A program made the translations under genes and the position numbers. Below, piece after piece: positions 28,138-35,959 of a DNA stretch of 64,000 nucleotides; the stretch's first letter is position 1, and the number at the start of each line of letters is the position of its first letter. This stretch comes from an uncultured Idiomarina sp. GTDB lineage: Bacteria > Pseudomonadota > Gammaproteobacteria > Enterobacterales > Alteromonadaceae. The notes beneath the pieces are model-generated. The model did no database searches. It was not told the origin of the DNA and saw only the letters and a list, made by a program, of their open reading frames with translations. The stretch lies in the NCBI GenBank assembly GCA_946885915.1, contig CAMPHF010000001.1, positions 248,001 through 312,000 of the forward strand. The letters run 5' to 3'.

Positions 28138-30735
28138 ATGAACGAGCAATACCGTAAAGCGCTGCCGGGCACGTCGTTAATTTATTACGATACGCGTGCG
28201 GCAGTGGAAGAAATTCAAACCGGTGCATACGACCAACTGCCATACACGCTGAAAGTGTTAGCCGAGCAGCTGGTACGCCGCTGTGAGCCGAGTATGTTGC
28301 GAGACTGTTTAACCCAGTTGGTTGAGCGTAAGCGCGACTTAGATTTTCCGTGGTATCCGGCGCGGGTCGTGTGCCACGATATTCTCGGCCAAACCGCACT
28401 GGTTGATTTAGCCGGTTTACGCGATGCAATTGCTGCCAAAGGCGGTGACCCGGCGAAGGTCAACCCGGTGGTGCCAACCCAATTGATTGTTGACCACTCG
28501 CTAGCCGTTGAGCACGCCGGTTTTGAAGCTGATGCGTTCGAGAAGAACCGGGCCATTGAAGATCGGCGTAACGATGATCGTTTTCACTTCATTAATTGGA
28601 CCAAAACGGCGTTCAAAAATGTTGATGTGATCCCGCCGGGGAACGGCATCATGCATCAAATTAACCTGGAAAAAATGTCGCCCGTAGTACAAGTGCGTGA
28701 TGGCGTTGCGTTTCCAGACACTTGTGTGGGTACCGATAGCCATACCCCAATGGTTGATGCACTAGGTGTGATTTCAGTTGGTGTAGGCGGTTTAGAAGCC
28801 GAGAGTGTCATGCTAGGTCGGGCATCCTATATGCGGGTGCCGGATATGGTTGGCGTTGAGCTCACCGGTAAATTACGACCGGGCATTACCGGTACGGATT
28901 TAGTGTTGGAACTCACTCATTTTCTCCGCAAAGAACGAGTGGTCGGCGCTTATTTAGAGTTCTATGGTGAGGGAGCGGACGCGCTGACCGTGGGCGACCG
29001 CGCCACTATTTCGAACATGACACCAGAATATGGTGCGACCGCAGCGATGTTCTATATCGACCAACAAACGATTGACTATCTAAAGTTAACCGGTCGTGAC
29101 GATAAGCAAGTGGAGTTAGTCGAACAATTTGCTAAACACACCGGCTTGTGGGCATCGGCAATGACGGCGGCTAAGTATGAACGCAGGTTAAGCTTTGATT
29201 TAAGCAAAGTAGAACGCAACCTGGCCGGCCCTTCAAACCCGCATGCATTGTTACCTGCATCGGAATTGAATAAACGTGGTATAGCGGCGGCGTGGGATCA
29301 GCCTGAAAACGGCCAAATGCCTGATGGCGCGGTTATTATTGCGGCTATCACGAGTTGTACCAATACCAGTAATCCACGCAATATGATTGCTGCTGGCTTA
29401 ATTGCACGGAACGCCAACAAGTTAGGTTTACTGCGTAAGCCGTGGGTGAAAAGTTCACTCGCACCGGGTTCAAAAACGGTCAAAATGTATCTTGAAGACG
29501 CCAATTTATTGCCTGAACTAGAGCAGCTTGGCTTTGGCGTTGTAGCGTTTGCCTGTACTACCTGTAATGGCATGAGCGGGGCGCTTGACCCGGAGATCCA
29601 ACAGGAGATTATTGAGCGGGATTTATACGCGACTGCAGTGTTGTCGGGCAACCGCAACTTTGATGGCCGTATTCATCCGTACGCTAAGCAGGCATTTTTA
29701 GCGTCGCCGCCATTGGTCGTTGCCTATGCAATTGCCGGTACCATTCGCTTTGATATCGAAAAAGATCCTCTTGGCTTTAGCGCAGATGGTCAGCCGATCA
29801 CGCTGAAAGATATCTGGCCGAGTGACGAGGAAATCGATGCGATTGTGAAACAAGCAGTGAAGCCTGAGCAGTTCCGTAAGGTTTATGATCCGATGTTTGC
29901 GCTTAACGTGGACTACGGTGAAAAAAATAATCCGCTGTACGAGTGGCGCCAGCAAAGCACCTACATCCGCCGTCCCCCCTATTGGGAAGGCTCCTTTGCT
30001 AAAGCCAACAGTTTGACCAATTTGCGCCCATTGGCACTTTTAGGTGACAACATCACCACTGACCATTTGTCGCCTTCTAATGCGATTTTGGCAGACAGTG
30101 CTGCAGGGGAGTATTTGGCGAAGATGGGCTTACCAGAGGAAGACTTTAATTCCTATGCCACCCACCGTGGCGACCATTTAACGGCGCAACGGGCCACCTT
30201 TGCGAATCCGAAGCTATTCAACGAAATGGTTCGTAACGACGCTGGGGAAGTGATTCAGGGTTCGTTGGCTCGAGTAGAGCCTAATGGCCAGGTCATGCGG
30301 ATGTGGGAGGCTATTGAAACTTACATGGAACGCAAGCAACCGCTGATTATTGTGGCTGGTGCTGATTATGGCCAAGGATCGTCACGAGATTGGGCGGCTA
30401 AAGGCGTACGCTTGGCTGGCGTTGAGTGCATTGTCGCAGAAGGATTCGAGCGTATTCACCGGACCAACTTAATTGGTATGGGCGTGTTGCCGCTTGAGTT
30501 TATGCCCGGTACCACGCGGTTAAGTTTGAAGCTTGATGGTACTGAAATTTATAGCGTAGAAGGTGATATTGAGCCGGGTGCAACCATGACGCTGATTATT
30601 GAGCGCGAGTCGGGGAGCACTGAACGCGTTGCTGTTAAATGTCGTTTAGATACCGCTGAAGAAGTGTCAATTTATAGCGCTGGTGGTGTACTGCAGCGCT
30701 TTGCACAGGACTTTTTAGAAGCGGAGGCGCACTAA
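28138..30735 (+). CDS. acnD: Fe/S-dependent 2-methylcitrate dehydratase AcnD
   Basis: 865 residues of the aconitase superfamily. It dehydrates 2-methylcitrate to 2-methyl-trans-aconitate, needing PrpF for the next step. The [4Fe-4S] cysteines are visible in ITSCTNTSNPRNM near residue 402 and in ACTTCNGMSGALD near residue 478; the latter form distinguishes AcnD from AcnA. The swivel domain has GDNITTDHLSPSNAI and GADYGQGSSRDWAAKG. It replaces the PrpD enzyme of other bacteria. It starts 15 bp after prpC and ends 2 bp before prpF. Confidence 0.96.
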   Translation: MNEQYRKALPGTSLIYYDTRAAVEEIQTGAYDQLPYTLKVLAEQLVRRCEPSMLRDCLTQLVERKRDLDFPWYPARVVCHDILGQTALVDLAGLRDAIAAKGGDPAKVNPVVPTQLIVDHSLAVEHAGFEADAFEKNRAIEDRRNDDRFHFINWTKTAFKNVDVIPPGNGIMHQINLEKMSPVVQVRDGVAFPDTCVGTDSHTPMVDALGVISVGVGGLEAESVMLGRASYMRVPDMVGVELTGKLRPGITGTDLVLELTHFLRKERVVGAYLEFYGEGADALTVGDRATISNMTPEYGATAAMFYIDQQTIDYLKLTGRDDKQVELVEQFAKHTGLWASAMTAAKYERRLSFDLSKVERNLAGPSNPHALLPASELNKRGIAAAWDQPENGQMPDGAVIIAAITSCTNTSNPRNMIAAGLIARNANKLGLLRKPWVKSSLAPGSKTVKMYLEDANLLPELEQLGFGVVAFACTTCNGMSGALDPEIQQEIIERDLYATAVLSGNRNFDGRIHPYAKQAFLASPPLVVAYAIAGTIRFDIEKDPLGFSADGQPITLKDIWPSDEEIDAIVKQAVKPEQFRKVYDPMFALNVDYGEKNNPLYEWRQQSTYIRRPPYWEGSFAKANSLTNLRPLALLGDNITTDHLSPSNAILADSAAGEYLAKMGLPEEDFNSYATHRGDHLTAQRATFANPKLFNEMVRNDAGEVIQGSLARVEPNGQVMRMWEAIETYMERKQPLIIVAGADYGQGSSRDWAAKGVRLAGVECIVAEGFERIHRTNLIGMGVLPLEFMPGTTRLSLKLDGTEIYSVEGDIEPGATMTLIIERESGSTERVAVKCRLDTAEEVSIYSAGGVLQRFAQDFLEAEAH

Positions 30736-30737
30736 CC

Positions 30738-31949
30738 ATGGCGCATGTTGGACAGCAGAAAATAGCCGCAACTTATATGCGCGGCGGCACCTCGAAAGGG
30801 GTGTTTTTCAAGCTTGATGATTTGCCCGCGGTGGCACAACAGCCGGGTCCCGCAAGGGATCGGCTGTTGTTGCGAGTGATCGGCAGCCCTGATCCATACG
30901 AAAAGCAAATCGATGGCATGGGCGGCGCGACTTCGAGTACGTCCAAAACAGTGATTGTGAGCCGCTCGCAACAACCAGACCATGATGTTGACTATTTATT
31001 TGGCCAAGTGTCCATTACAAAGCCCGTGGTGGATTGGTCCGGAAACTGTGGCAATTTGTCGGCGGCGGTTGGGCCATTTGCGATTGCTGCTGGCTTGGTT
31101 GACCAAGCACGAATTCCGCATAATGGTATTGCAGAAGTGCGGATTTGGCAGGCAAATATCAGCAAAACTATTATTGCACGAGTACCGATGACCAACGGAC
31201 AAGTACAGGAAACCGGTGACTTTGAGCTCGATGGTGTGACTTTTCCAGCGGCTGAGGTGCAACTTGATTTTGTCGATCCAGCCGATGACGGCGACGCCGG
31301 TGGGAGTATGTTTCCGACCGGTAACTTGGTCGACAAATTAGTGGTGCCCGGAGTCGGCGAGCTATCCGCCACGCTCATCAATGCCGGCATTCCGACGATT
31401 TTTGTGAATGCGGCAGATATTGGCTATCAGGGCACTGAACTGCAAAGTGCGATTAATGAAAATGCCGACGCGTTAGCTAGGTTTGAGTTAATTCGTGCGC
31501 ATGGCGCGGTAAAAATGGGCTTGATCAGCGACGTGAGCGAAGCCCAGCAACGTCAACACACCCCAAAAGTGGCAATGGTCGCACCCGCACGAAGCTATGT
31601 TTCTTCAAGCGGCAAGGCGATTGAAGCTGATACTATCGATTTGTGTGTCCGCGCCATGTCGATGGGCAAATTGCATCATGCGATGATGGGAACGGCGGCC
31701 GTCGCGATTGGTACCGCTGCTGCTATTCCCGGCACCCTGGTACATCAAGCCGCACAACAAGCTGCACTGCAAGAGAACGACACTGCACCGCGAGCTGCAG
31801 TCACCTTTGGTCATCCTTCGGGAACCTTGCGGGTGGGCGCGGAAGCGCGTGAAGTTGACGGCCAGTGGGTTGTCAAAAAAGCGAGCATGAGTCGCAGTGC
31901 GAGAGTGTTGATGGAAGGTTACGTTCGAGTGCCAGGAGATTGTTACTAA
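30738..31949 (+). CDS. prpF: 2-methylaconitate cis-trans isomerase PrpF
   Basis: 403 residues of the PrpF/diaminopimelate-epimerase-like fold. It isomerises the trans-methylaconitate made by AcnD to the cis form. The N-terminus IAATYMRGGTSKGVFF and the WSGNCGNLSAAVGPFA segment near residue 107 are characteristic; the first carries the Ser/Lys involved in substrate binding. It is tightly linked to acnD (2-bp gap) and its stop overlaps the next start (TAAATG). Confidence 0.96.
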   Translation: MAHVGQQKIAATYMRGGTSKGVFFKLDDLPAVAQQPGPARDRLLLRVIGSPDPYEKQIDGMGGATSSTSKTVIVSRSQQPDHDVDYLFGQVSITKPVVDWSGNCGNLSAAVGPFAIAAGLVDQARIPHNGIAEVRIWQANISKTIIARVPMTNGQVQETGDFELDGVTFPAAEVQLDFVDPADDGDAGGSMFPTGNLVDKLVVPGVGELSATLINAGIPTIFVNAADIGYQGTELQSAINENADALARFELIRAHGAVKMGLISDVSEAQQRQHTPKVAMVAPARSYVSSSGKAIEADTIDLCVRAMSMGKLHHAMMGTAAVAIGTAAAIPGTLVHQAAQQAALQENDTAPRAAVTFGHPSGTLRVGAEAREVDGQWVVKKASMSRSARVLMEGYVRVPGDCY

Positions 31950-32333
31950 ATGGCAGCGTGTCCCTGTGGTGGTGGCAAATACCAGAAGTGTTGTGGCCGC
32001 TATCATGGGGGCCAATGGCCGCCAACACCGGAAACATTGATGCGGTCACGGTTCAGTGCGTTTGCCCTTGGCAATGCCGAGTATTTGCTGCAGACCTGGT
32101 TACCGGCAACGCGGCCGCCAGAATTGGATTTAACCGATAACCCGCGTTGGACTCGGCTCGTGATCGAACACGCGAGTCAGCGGGGGGCTGTTGGTGAAGT
32201 GGTGTTTTGCGCTTATTTTACCGAAGCCACGGCAGGGTCAGATGTAGCGGCGCAAGCTGAGCATATGATGCGTGAACAGTCGTTGTTCAAACGAGTCGCA
32301 CAACGATGGTATTACGTTGGCGCTAAGTCGTAG
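31950..32333 (+). CDS. YchJ-family SEC-C motif protein
   Basis: 127 residues. The N-terminal CPCGGGKYQKCCGRYH is a SEC-C zinc-binding motif (C-x-C...CC), followed by a Ch-like cystatin-fold region (MRSRFSAFALGNAEYLLQTW). YchJ proteins are conserved but of unknown function. It starts directly at the prpF stop, so it is probably translated from the methylcitrate transcript even though no propionate role is known. It converges on the thioredoxin-like gene. Confidence 0.88.
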   Translation: MAACPCGGGKYQKCCGRYHGGQWPPTPETLMRSRFSAFALGNAEYLLQTWLPATRPPELDLTDNPRWTRLVIEHASQRGAVGEVVFCAYFTEATAGSDVAAQAEHMMREQSLFKRVAQRWYYVGAKS

Positions 32334-32377
32334 GGCTGAGCATCTACCTTCGCGAATATGTCACTCGCCACCATTGC

Positions 32378-32908
32378 TTAACTGTTTTTGGCCAACTGAT
32401 AACGCAGCCATATTCCAGGGTAAGTGGTAATGCCTTGGGTAAAGCTGGTGATTTCGCCTTGCTCAATGATCGCGATAGCCGGCGTACCTGCTACACCCCA
32501 TAATTTCGATATCTGTCCCGTGTCGTCATTCACGGTGGCAAAGTCATAGCTGTGATCGTTTAAGTAGTTTTTCAATTCCCGGCTACTGCCTGATTTGAGT
32601 GCGATGCTCAACACTTGAATGTCATCCGGTAGGGCATCAATACTAGGAGAGGTAACACTGCAGTAACTGCACCAAGTCGCCCAAAAATAAATAACTAGGG
32701 GTTTATCGCGGCTGAGTTTTTCTAAATCCCAAGTGCGGCCGTCAATATCGGCAAGTAAGGTGCTCGGTAATGCATTACCAAGCCGCTCATGGTGACGCCA
32801 ATAGTCGATTGCGGTATGCACAGCGATAGCGAGAAGGATGAATAAGCACCACTGACGGAGGCGTGCAAAAAAGGTTTTCTTGGGGGCAGGTTGCTTCGCT
32901 TTGGGCAT
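32378..32908 (-). CDS. Membrane-anchored thioredoxin-like disulfide oxidoreductase
   Basis: About 176 residues. An N-terminal membrane anchor (residues about 18-36) places a TlpA/ScsD-like thioredoxin domain in the periplasm. The active site is WATWCSYCSV near residue 85 and the cis-Pro is in GTPAIAI. It probably reduces or oxidises periplasmic thiols. The frame opens with TTG at 32914, but the ATG at 32908, with GGA 8 nt upstream, is preferred. The CSYC dipeptide differs from the CPHC/CPYC of DsbA. Confidence 0.88.
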   Translation of the reverse strand: MPKAKQPAPKKTFFARLRQWCLFILLAIAVHTAIDYWRHHERLGNALPSTLLADIDGRTWDLEKLSRDKPLVIYFWATWCSYCSVTSPSIDALPDDIQVLSIALKSGSSRELKNYLNDHSYDFATVNDDTGQISKLWGVAGTPAIAIIEQGEITSFTQGITTYPGIWLRYQLAKNS

Positions 32909-32947
32909 GGCCAATATCCAGCAAGAGTGGTTTTACAGCCGAAGAAG

Positions 32948-33024
32948 TGGTGCGTCCGAGTAGACTCGAACTACCGACCCCCACCATGTCAAGGTGGTGC
33001 TCTAACCAACTGAGCTACGGACGC
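32948..33024 (-). tRNA. tRNA-Val (anticodon GAC)
   Basis: A 77-nt cloverleaf on the minus strand. The acceptor GCGTCCG pairs with CGGACGC, the D arm is AGCTCAGTTGGTTAGAGC, the anticodon stem CCACC/GGTGG encloses TTGACAT (anticodon GAC), and the T arm contains GTTCGAGTC. The CCA is encoded. It closely follows the E. coli tRNA-Val(GAC) pattern. It stands alone, without tRNA neighbours. Confidence 0.97.
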
Positions 33025-33071
33025 ACAACAGATTGAAAATGCTTGCTGCGGTTGTGCTGCAAGCGGCCGCT

Positions 33072-33100
33072 ATATTATGCATTCAGCTAATCAGGTGCAA
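33072..33100 (-). promoter_or_regulatory. Promoter of tRNA-Val with GC-rich discriminator
   Basis: On the minus strand TTGCAC and TAATAT are 17 bp apart and are followed by AGCGGCCGC, a GC-rich discriminator typical of stringently controlled stable-RNA promoters. The tRNA begins about 47 bp after the -10. Confidence 0.5.
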
Positions 33101-33157
33101 GTATTTTTTCCGAAACCACGCTCTAACTGGTGCTAATTTGTACAGTGATCATGGGGG

Positions 33158-33376
33158 CTAGCGAAGTTTAAGACCTAACCGGTCCTGCGCAATTAAGCGA
33201 AATACGTAGGAGAGTTTGAAAAGCCCGGCGAGCACAATTTGCAGCAGGTGCAACACCGCGACCAACATCAATGGCAAATCAGCCTCTAGAAACCATGCAC
33301 AGTAGGCCGTTATCAAAAACAGTATCAAAGTAACGACCATACTGACATTTGCACCGACAAGTAAGCGAGATCTCAT
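33158..33376 (-). CDS. Small two-helix membrane protein facing nsrR
   Basis: 72 residues from the preferred ATG at 33376. Two strong hydrophobic stretches (about 11-30 and 35-53) are followed by a basic C-terminus (FRLIAQDRLGLKLR). I do not recognise the family. Longer frames start at 33385, 33412 or 33496, but these would begin inside the NsrR-like sites or inside nsrR, and only the 33376 start (AGGT 10 nt upstream) leaves room for a promoter. Its divergent position across two NsrR-like sites suggests control by NsrR and a role in the response to nitric oxide; this is inference. Confidence 0.55.
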   Translation of the reverse strand: MRSRLLVGANVSMVVTLILFLITAYCAWFLEADLPLMLVAVLHLLQIVLAGLFKLSYVFRLIAQDRLGLKLR

Positions 33377-33378
33377 AA

Positions 33379-33397
33379 GATACATACCTAATGCATG
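33379..33397. promoter_or_regulatory. NsrR-like operator, distal site
   Basis: GATACATACCTAATGCATG matches 14 of 18 defined positions of the gammaproteobacterial NsrR consensus GATGYATTT-N-AAATRCATC as I recall it. It lies between the small membrane gene and nsrR, 27 bp (centre to centre) from the second site. Confidence 0.5.
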
Positions 33398-33405
33398 TTT
33401 AATAA

Positions 33406-33424
33406 GTTGCATTATTAATGTATC
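33406..33424. promoter_or_regulatory. NsrR-like operator, nsrR-proximal site
   Basis: GTTGCATTATTAATGTATC matches 14 of 18 defined positions of the same consensus. It sits about 53 bp before the nsrR ATG, suitable for autoregulation. The outer half-sites of the two operators (AAGATACAT and ATGTATCTT) are exact inverted repeats. Confidence 0.55.
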
Positions 33425-33476
33425 TTTAATCGAAGTCAAGTGAAGCAAAGTAAGCGCTGATATAGAGCCAAACAAC

Positions 33477-33929
33477 ATGCAATTAAAAAAATACACTGAT
33501 TATGGTTTGCGAGTGCTGATGTACCTAGCTAGTAAGCACCAGCCGCGGGCGTCTGAGCCACCACGAAGCCTCACCACTATTCGCGAAATTTGTGAGGCTT
33601 TTGAGTTGTCGGCTAATCATGTGAACAAAGTTGTACATCATTTGGGCCGGCTACAGTTGATCCATACTCAGCGGGGCAAGTTTGGTGGCTTCGAGTTAGC
33701 GCAGATCCCTGCCACCATCCGCTTAGATAAAGTGATCCGGCAGCTCGAGGGCGATGAGTATTGGATTGATTGTAAAACGCCCTTGTGTCGCGTGTTTCCA
33801 AGCTGTGAATTGAAGCATATTGTGAATGCTGGAAAAGAAACCTTCTACCGGCATCTAAGCCAATACACGCTAGCTGACCTGATCACGCCTGACATTCAAG
33901 CTGAATTAACCATTACAACGCTAACCTAG
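33477..33929 (+). CDS. nsrR: Nitric-oxide-sensing Rrf2 repressor NsrR
   Basis: 150 residues. The N-terminus MQLKKYTDYGLRVLMYLAS is the Rrf2 start; the winged helix spans about 1-80. The iron-sulfur ligands C99, C104 and C110 have the C-x4-C-x5-C spacing of NsrR, unlike the spacing in IscR. NsrR holds a [2Fe-2S] or [4Fe-4S] cluster and loses DNA binding on nitrosylation. Two NsrR-like sites lie just upstream. The last 9 bp overlap the converging VWA gene. Confidence 0.92.
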   Translation: MQLKKYTDYGLRVLMYLASKHQPRASEPPRSLTTIREICEAFELSANHVNKVVHHLGRLQLIHTQRGKFGGFELAQIPATIRLDKVIRQLEGDEYWIDCKTPLCRVFPSCELKHIVNAGKETFYRHLSQYTLADLITPDIQAELTITTLT

Positions 33930-35096
33930 GGCTTTAATTGCCTGACTAAGCCCGGCGAGCGTGAGCGGAAACATGCGGTTAGCCATTAACTGCTGCAAAT
34001 AGCCCACTGATGCATAATAATCCCAGCGTTCTTGTGGTTGCGGGTTTAACCAAGCTGCGTGGGGGAATTGTTGCAACAAACGTCCGAGCCATACTTGTCC
34101 CGATTCTTCATTCCAGTGTTCAACACTACCGCCGGGATAAGCTATTTCATAGGGGCCCATGGTGGCGTCACCAACAATGACTAATTTGTAATCACTGCCA
34201 TACGTGTGGATGACATCTAAGGTGGCCTCGCGCTCGGAAAATCTACGGTGGTTTTGACGCCACAAAAATTCGTAGGGGCAATTATGGAAGTAGAAAAACT
34301 CAAGGTGTTTAAATTCAGCCTTTACCGCGCTAAATAGTTGTTGGCATTCGTAAATGTGATCATCCATTGATCCGCCTACATCGAATAGCACCAACAATTT
34401 CACCGCATTATGACGCTCGGCCTGAAATTGTAAGTCGAGCAAGCCGCCGCGCTTGGCTGTCGCACCAATGGTGGCAGCTAAATCAAGCTCGGTGGGGTTG
34501 CCAGTACGGGCAAAACGCCGCAGTTTACGCAGCGCCATTTGCATCGTGCGGTGACTCACTTCCGCGTTTTCATCAAAGTCTCGAAATTCACGTTTATCCC
34601 AGACCTTTACCGCGCGCCGCGCACCCTCATAGTCCTCACCGCCACCAATTCGGATACCCTCGGGGTGATAGCCATGCGCACCAAACGGAGAACTGCCGCC
34701 AGTTCCAATCCATTTATTACCACCAGCGTGACGCTTCTGCTGCTCTGCCAGGCGTTGCTTAAATTGTTTCAGCAGTTCATCGAGCCCACCTAAACCCTGC
34801 AATTTAGCCTTATCTTCGTCACTTAGCGCGCGGGAGAACTCATGGCGTAGCCAATCGCTTGGAATCGCACTCGCAATATCTACCGCTTCAACCCCTTCAA
34901 AATACGCGGCACAAGCGCGATCGAAGCGGTCGAAGTGCTTCTCGTCTTTAACCAGCGCCAGCCGCGCGAGTTGATAAAATGCGCTCACGTCAATACTGAC
35001 AACTTGTTGTTCTAGCGCTCTCAATAAATCGAGTAATTCTGTCAGTGAGACCGGCACGCCGTGGCGGCGCAGACATAAGAAGAATTCAACGAACAT
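33921..35096 (-). CDS. VWA-domain protein (CoxE-like)
   Basis: 391 residues, cytoplasmic. The C-terminal von Willebrand A domain has a MIDAS-like LLVLFDVGGSMDDH near residue 237 (DxGxS rather than DxSxS, a form common in this group) and a downstream TYGSDYKLVIVGDATMGPYE. The N-terminal half is a helical CoxE-type region. Such proteins act with the neighbouring MoxR AAA+ ATPase as chaperones for metal-cofactor insertion or complex assembly. The MoxR gene is 15 bp upstream, so they form an operon. The client is not evident; no CO dehydrogenase or methanol dehydrogenase gene is nearby. Confidence 0.88.
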   Translation of the reverse strand: MFVEFFLCLRRHGVPVSLTELLDLLRALEQQVVSIDVSAFYQLARLALVKDEKHFDRFDRACAAYFEGVEAVDIASAIPSDWLRHEFSRALSDEDKAKLQGLGGLDELLKQFKQRLAEQQKRHAGGNKWIGTGGSSPFGAHGYHPEGIRIGGGEDYEGARRAVKVWDKREFRDFDENAEVSHRTMQMALRKLRRFARTGNPTELDLAATIGATAKRGGLLDLQFQAERHNAVKLLVLFDVGGSMDDHIYECQQLFSAVKAEFKHLEFFYFHNCPYEFLWRQNHRRFSEREATLDVIHTYGSDYKLVIVGDATMGPYEIAYPGGSVEHWNEESGQVWLGRLLQQFPHAAWLNPQPQERWDYYASVGYLQQLMANRMFPLTLAGLSQAIKALG

Positions 35097-35111
35097 GTGA
35101 GTTCCGCATCA

Positions 35112-35948
35112 TCATGATTGACGGCGCGCCATAAAGGCCAGTTTCTCGACTAACTCCACGTCCTGCTCGTTTTTCAACAGGGCGCCGAATAATGGCATAA
35201 GTCCGCCATGTTTGGGTTTTAAGTCGGCAGGCTCAAGTTGCTCAGCTAAAAGCAGTTTAAGCCAATCCAGTAACTCCGAGGTGGAGGGCTTTTTCTTTAA
35301 ATTTGGGAGCTGCCGCACATCAAAGAAAACTTCCAGCGCGGTGCTTAATAGTTGCGTTTGAATAGCCGGGTAATGGACACGAACAATCTCGCGTAAGGTG
35401 TCTGCCTCGGGAAATTTTATGTAATGAAAAAAGCAGCGCCGTAAAAACGCATCAGGTAACTCTTTTTCGTTGTTTGACGTAATGATCACAATCGGGCGTT
35501 GCACCGCTTTCACTTGTTCGCCAGTCTCATAAACGTGGAACTCCATTTGATCGAGTTCATGTAGCAAGTCGTTTGGAAACTCAATATCGGCTTTATCAAT
35601 TTCGTCTATCAGCAACACCGGACGTTCGGCGCTGGTAAAGGCCTGCCACAACTTTCCCGGGCGAATATAATTGGCAATATCATGCACTTTGTCGCTACCC
35701 AGCTGACTGTCTCGCAGGCGCGAAACCGCATCATATTCATAGAGCCCTTGTTGGGCTTTGGTGGTCGACTTTATCTGCCACCGCAACAGTGGAGCCTGCA
35801 GCGCACTAGCGAGCTGCTCGGCTAATTTGGTTTTACCAGTACCGGGTTCACCTTTTACGAGCAACGGCTTCTCCAGCGTGACCGCTGCATTCACGGCAAG
35901 TGCTAAGTCATCAGCAACAATGTACTGATCAGTGGATGAAAAACGCAA
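35112..35948 (-). CDS. MoxR-family AAA+ ATPase
   Basis: 278 residues. Walker A is GEPGTGKTKLAEQ near residue 35, Walker B VLLIDEIDKAD near residue 108, sensor 1 VIITSNNEKELPDAFLRRC near residue 152 with the arginine finger. MoxR ATPases act with VWA partners in protein-complex maturation, and such a partner follows 15 bp downstream. The start is TTG at 35948, preceded by a strong SD (AAAGGAG, 6 nt), so a weak initiation codon is compensated by a strong ribosome site. Confidence 0.92.
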   Translation of the reverse strand: MRFSSTDQYIVADDLALAVNAAVTLEKPLLVKGEPGTGKTKLAEQLASALQAPLLRWQIKSTTKAQQGLYEYDAVSRLRDSQLGSDKVHDIANYIRPGKLWQAFTSAERPVLLIDEIDKADIEFPNDLLHELDQMEFHVYETGEQVKAVQRPIVIITSNNEKELPDAFLRRCFFHYIKFPEADTLREIVRVHYPAIQTQLLSTALEVFFDVRQLPNLKKKPSTSELLDWLKLLLAEQLEPADLKPKHGGLMPLFGALLKNEQDVELVEKLAFMARRQS

Positions 35949-35959
35949 AATAAACTCCT

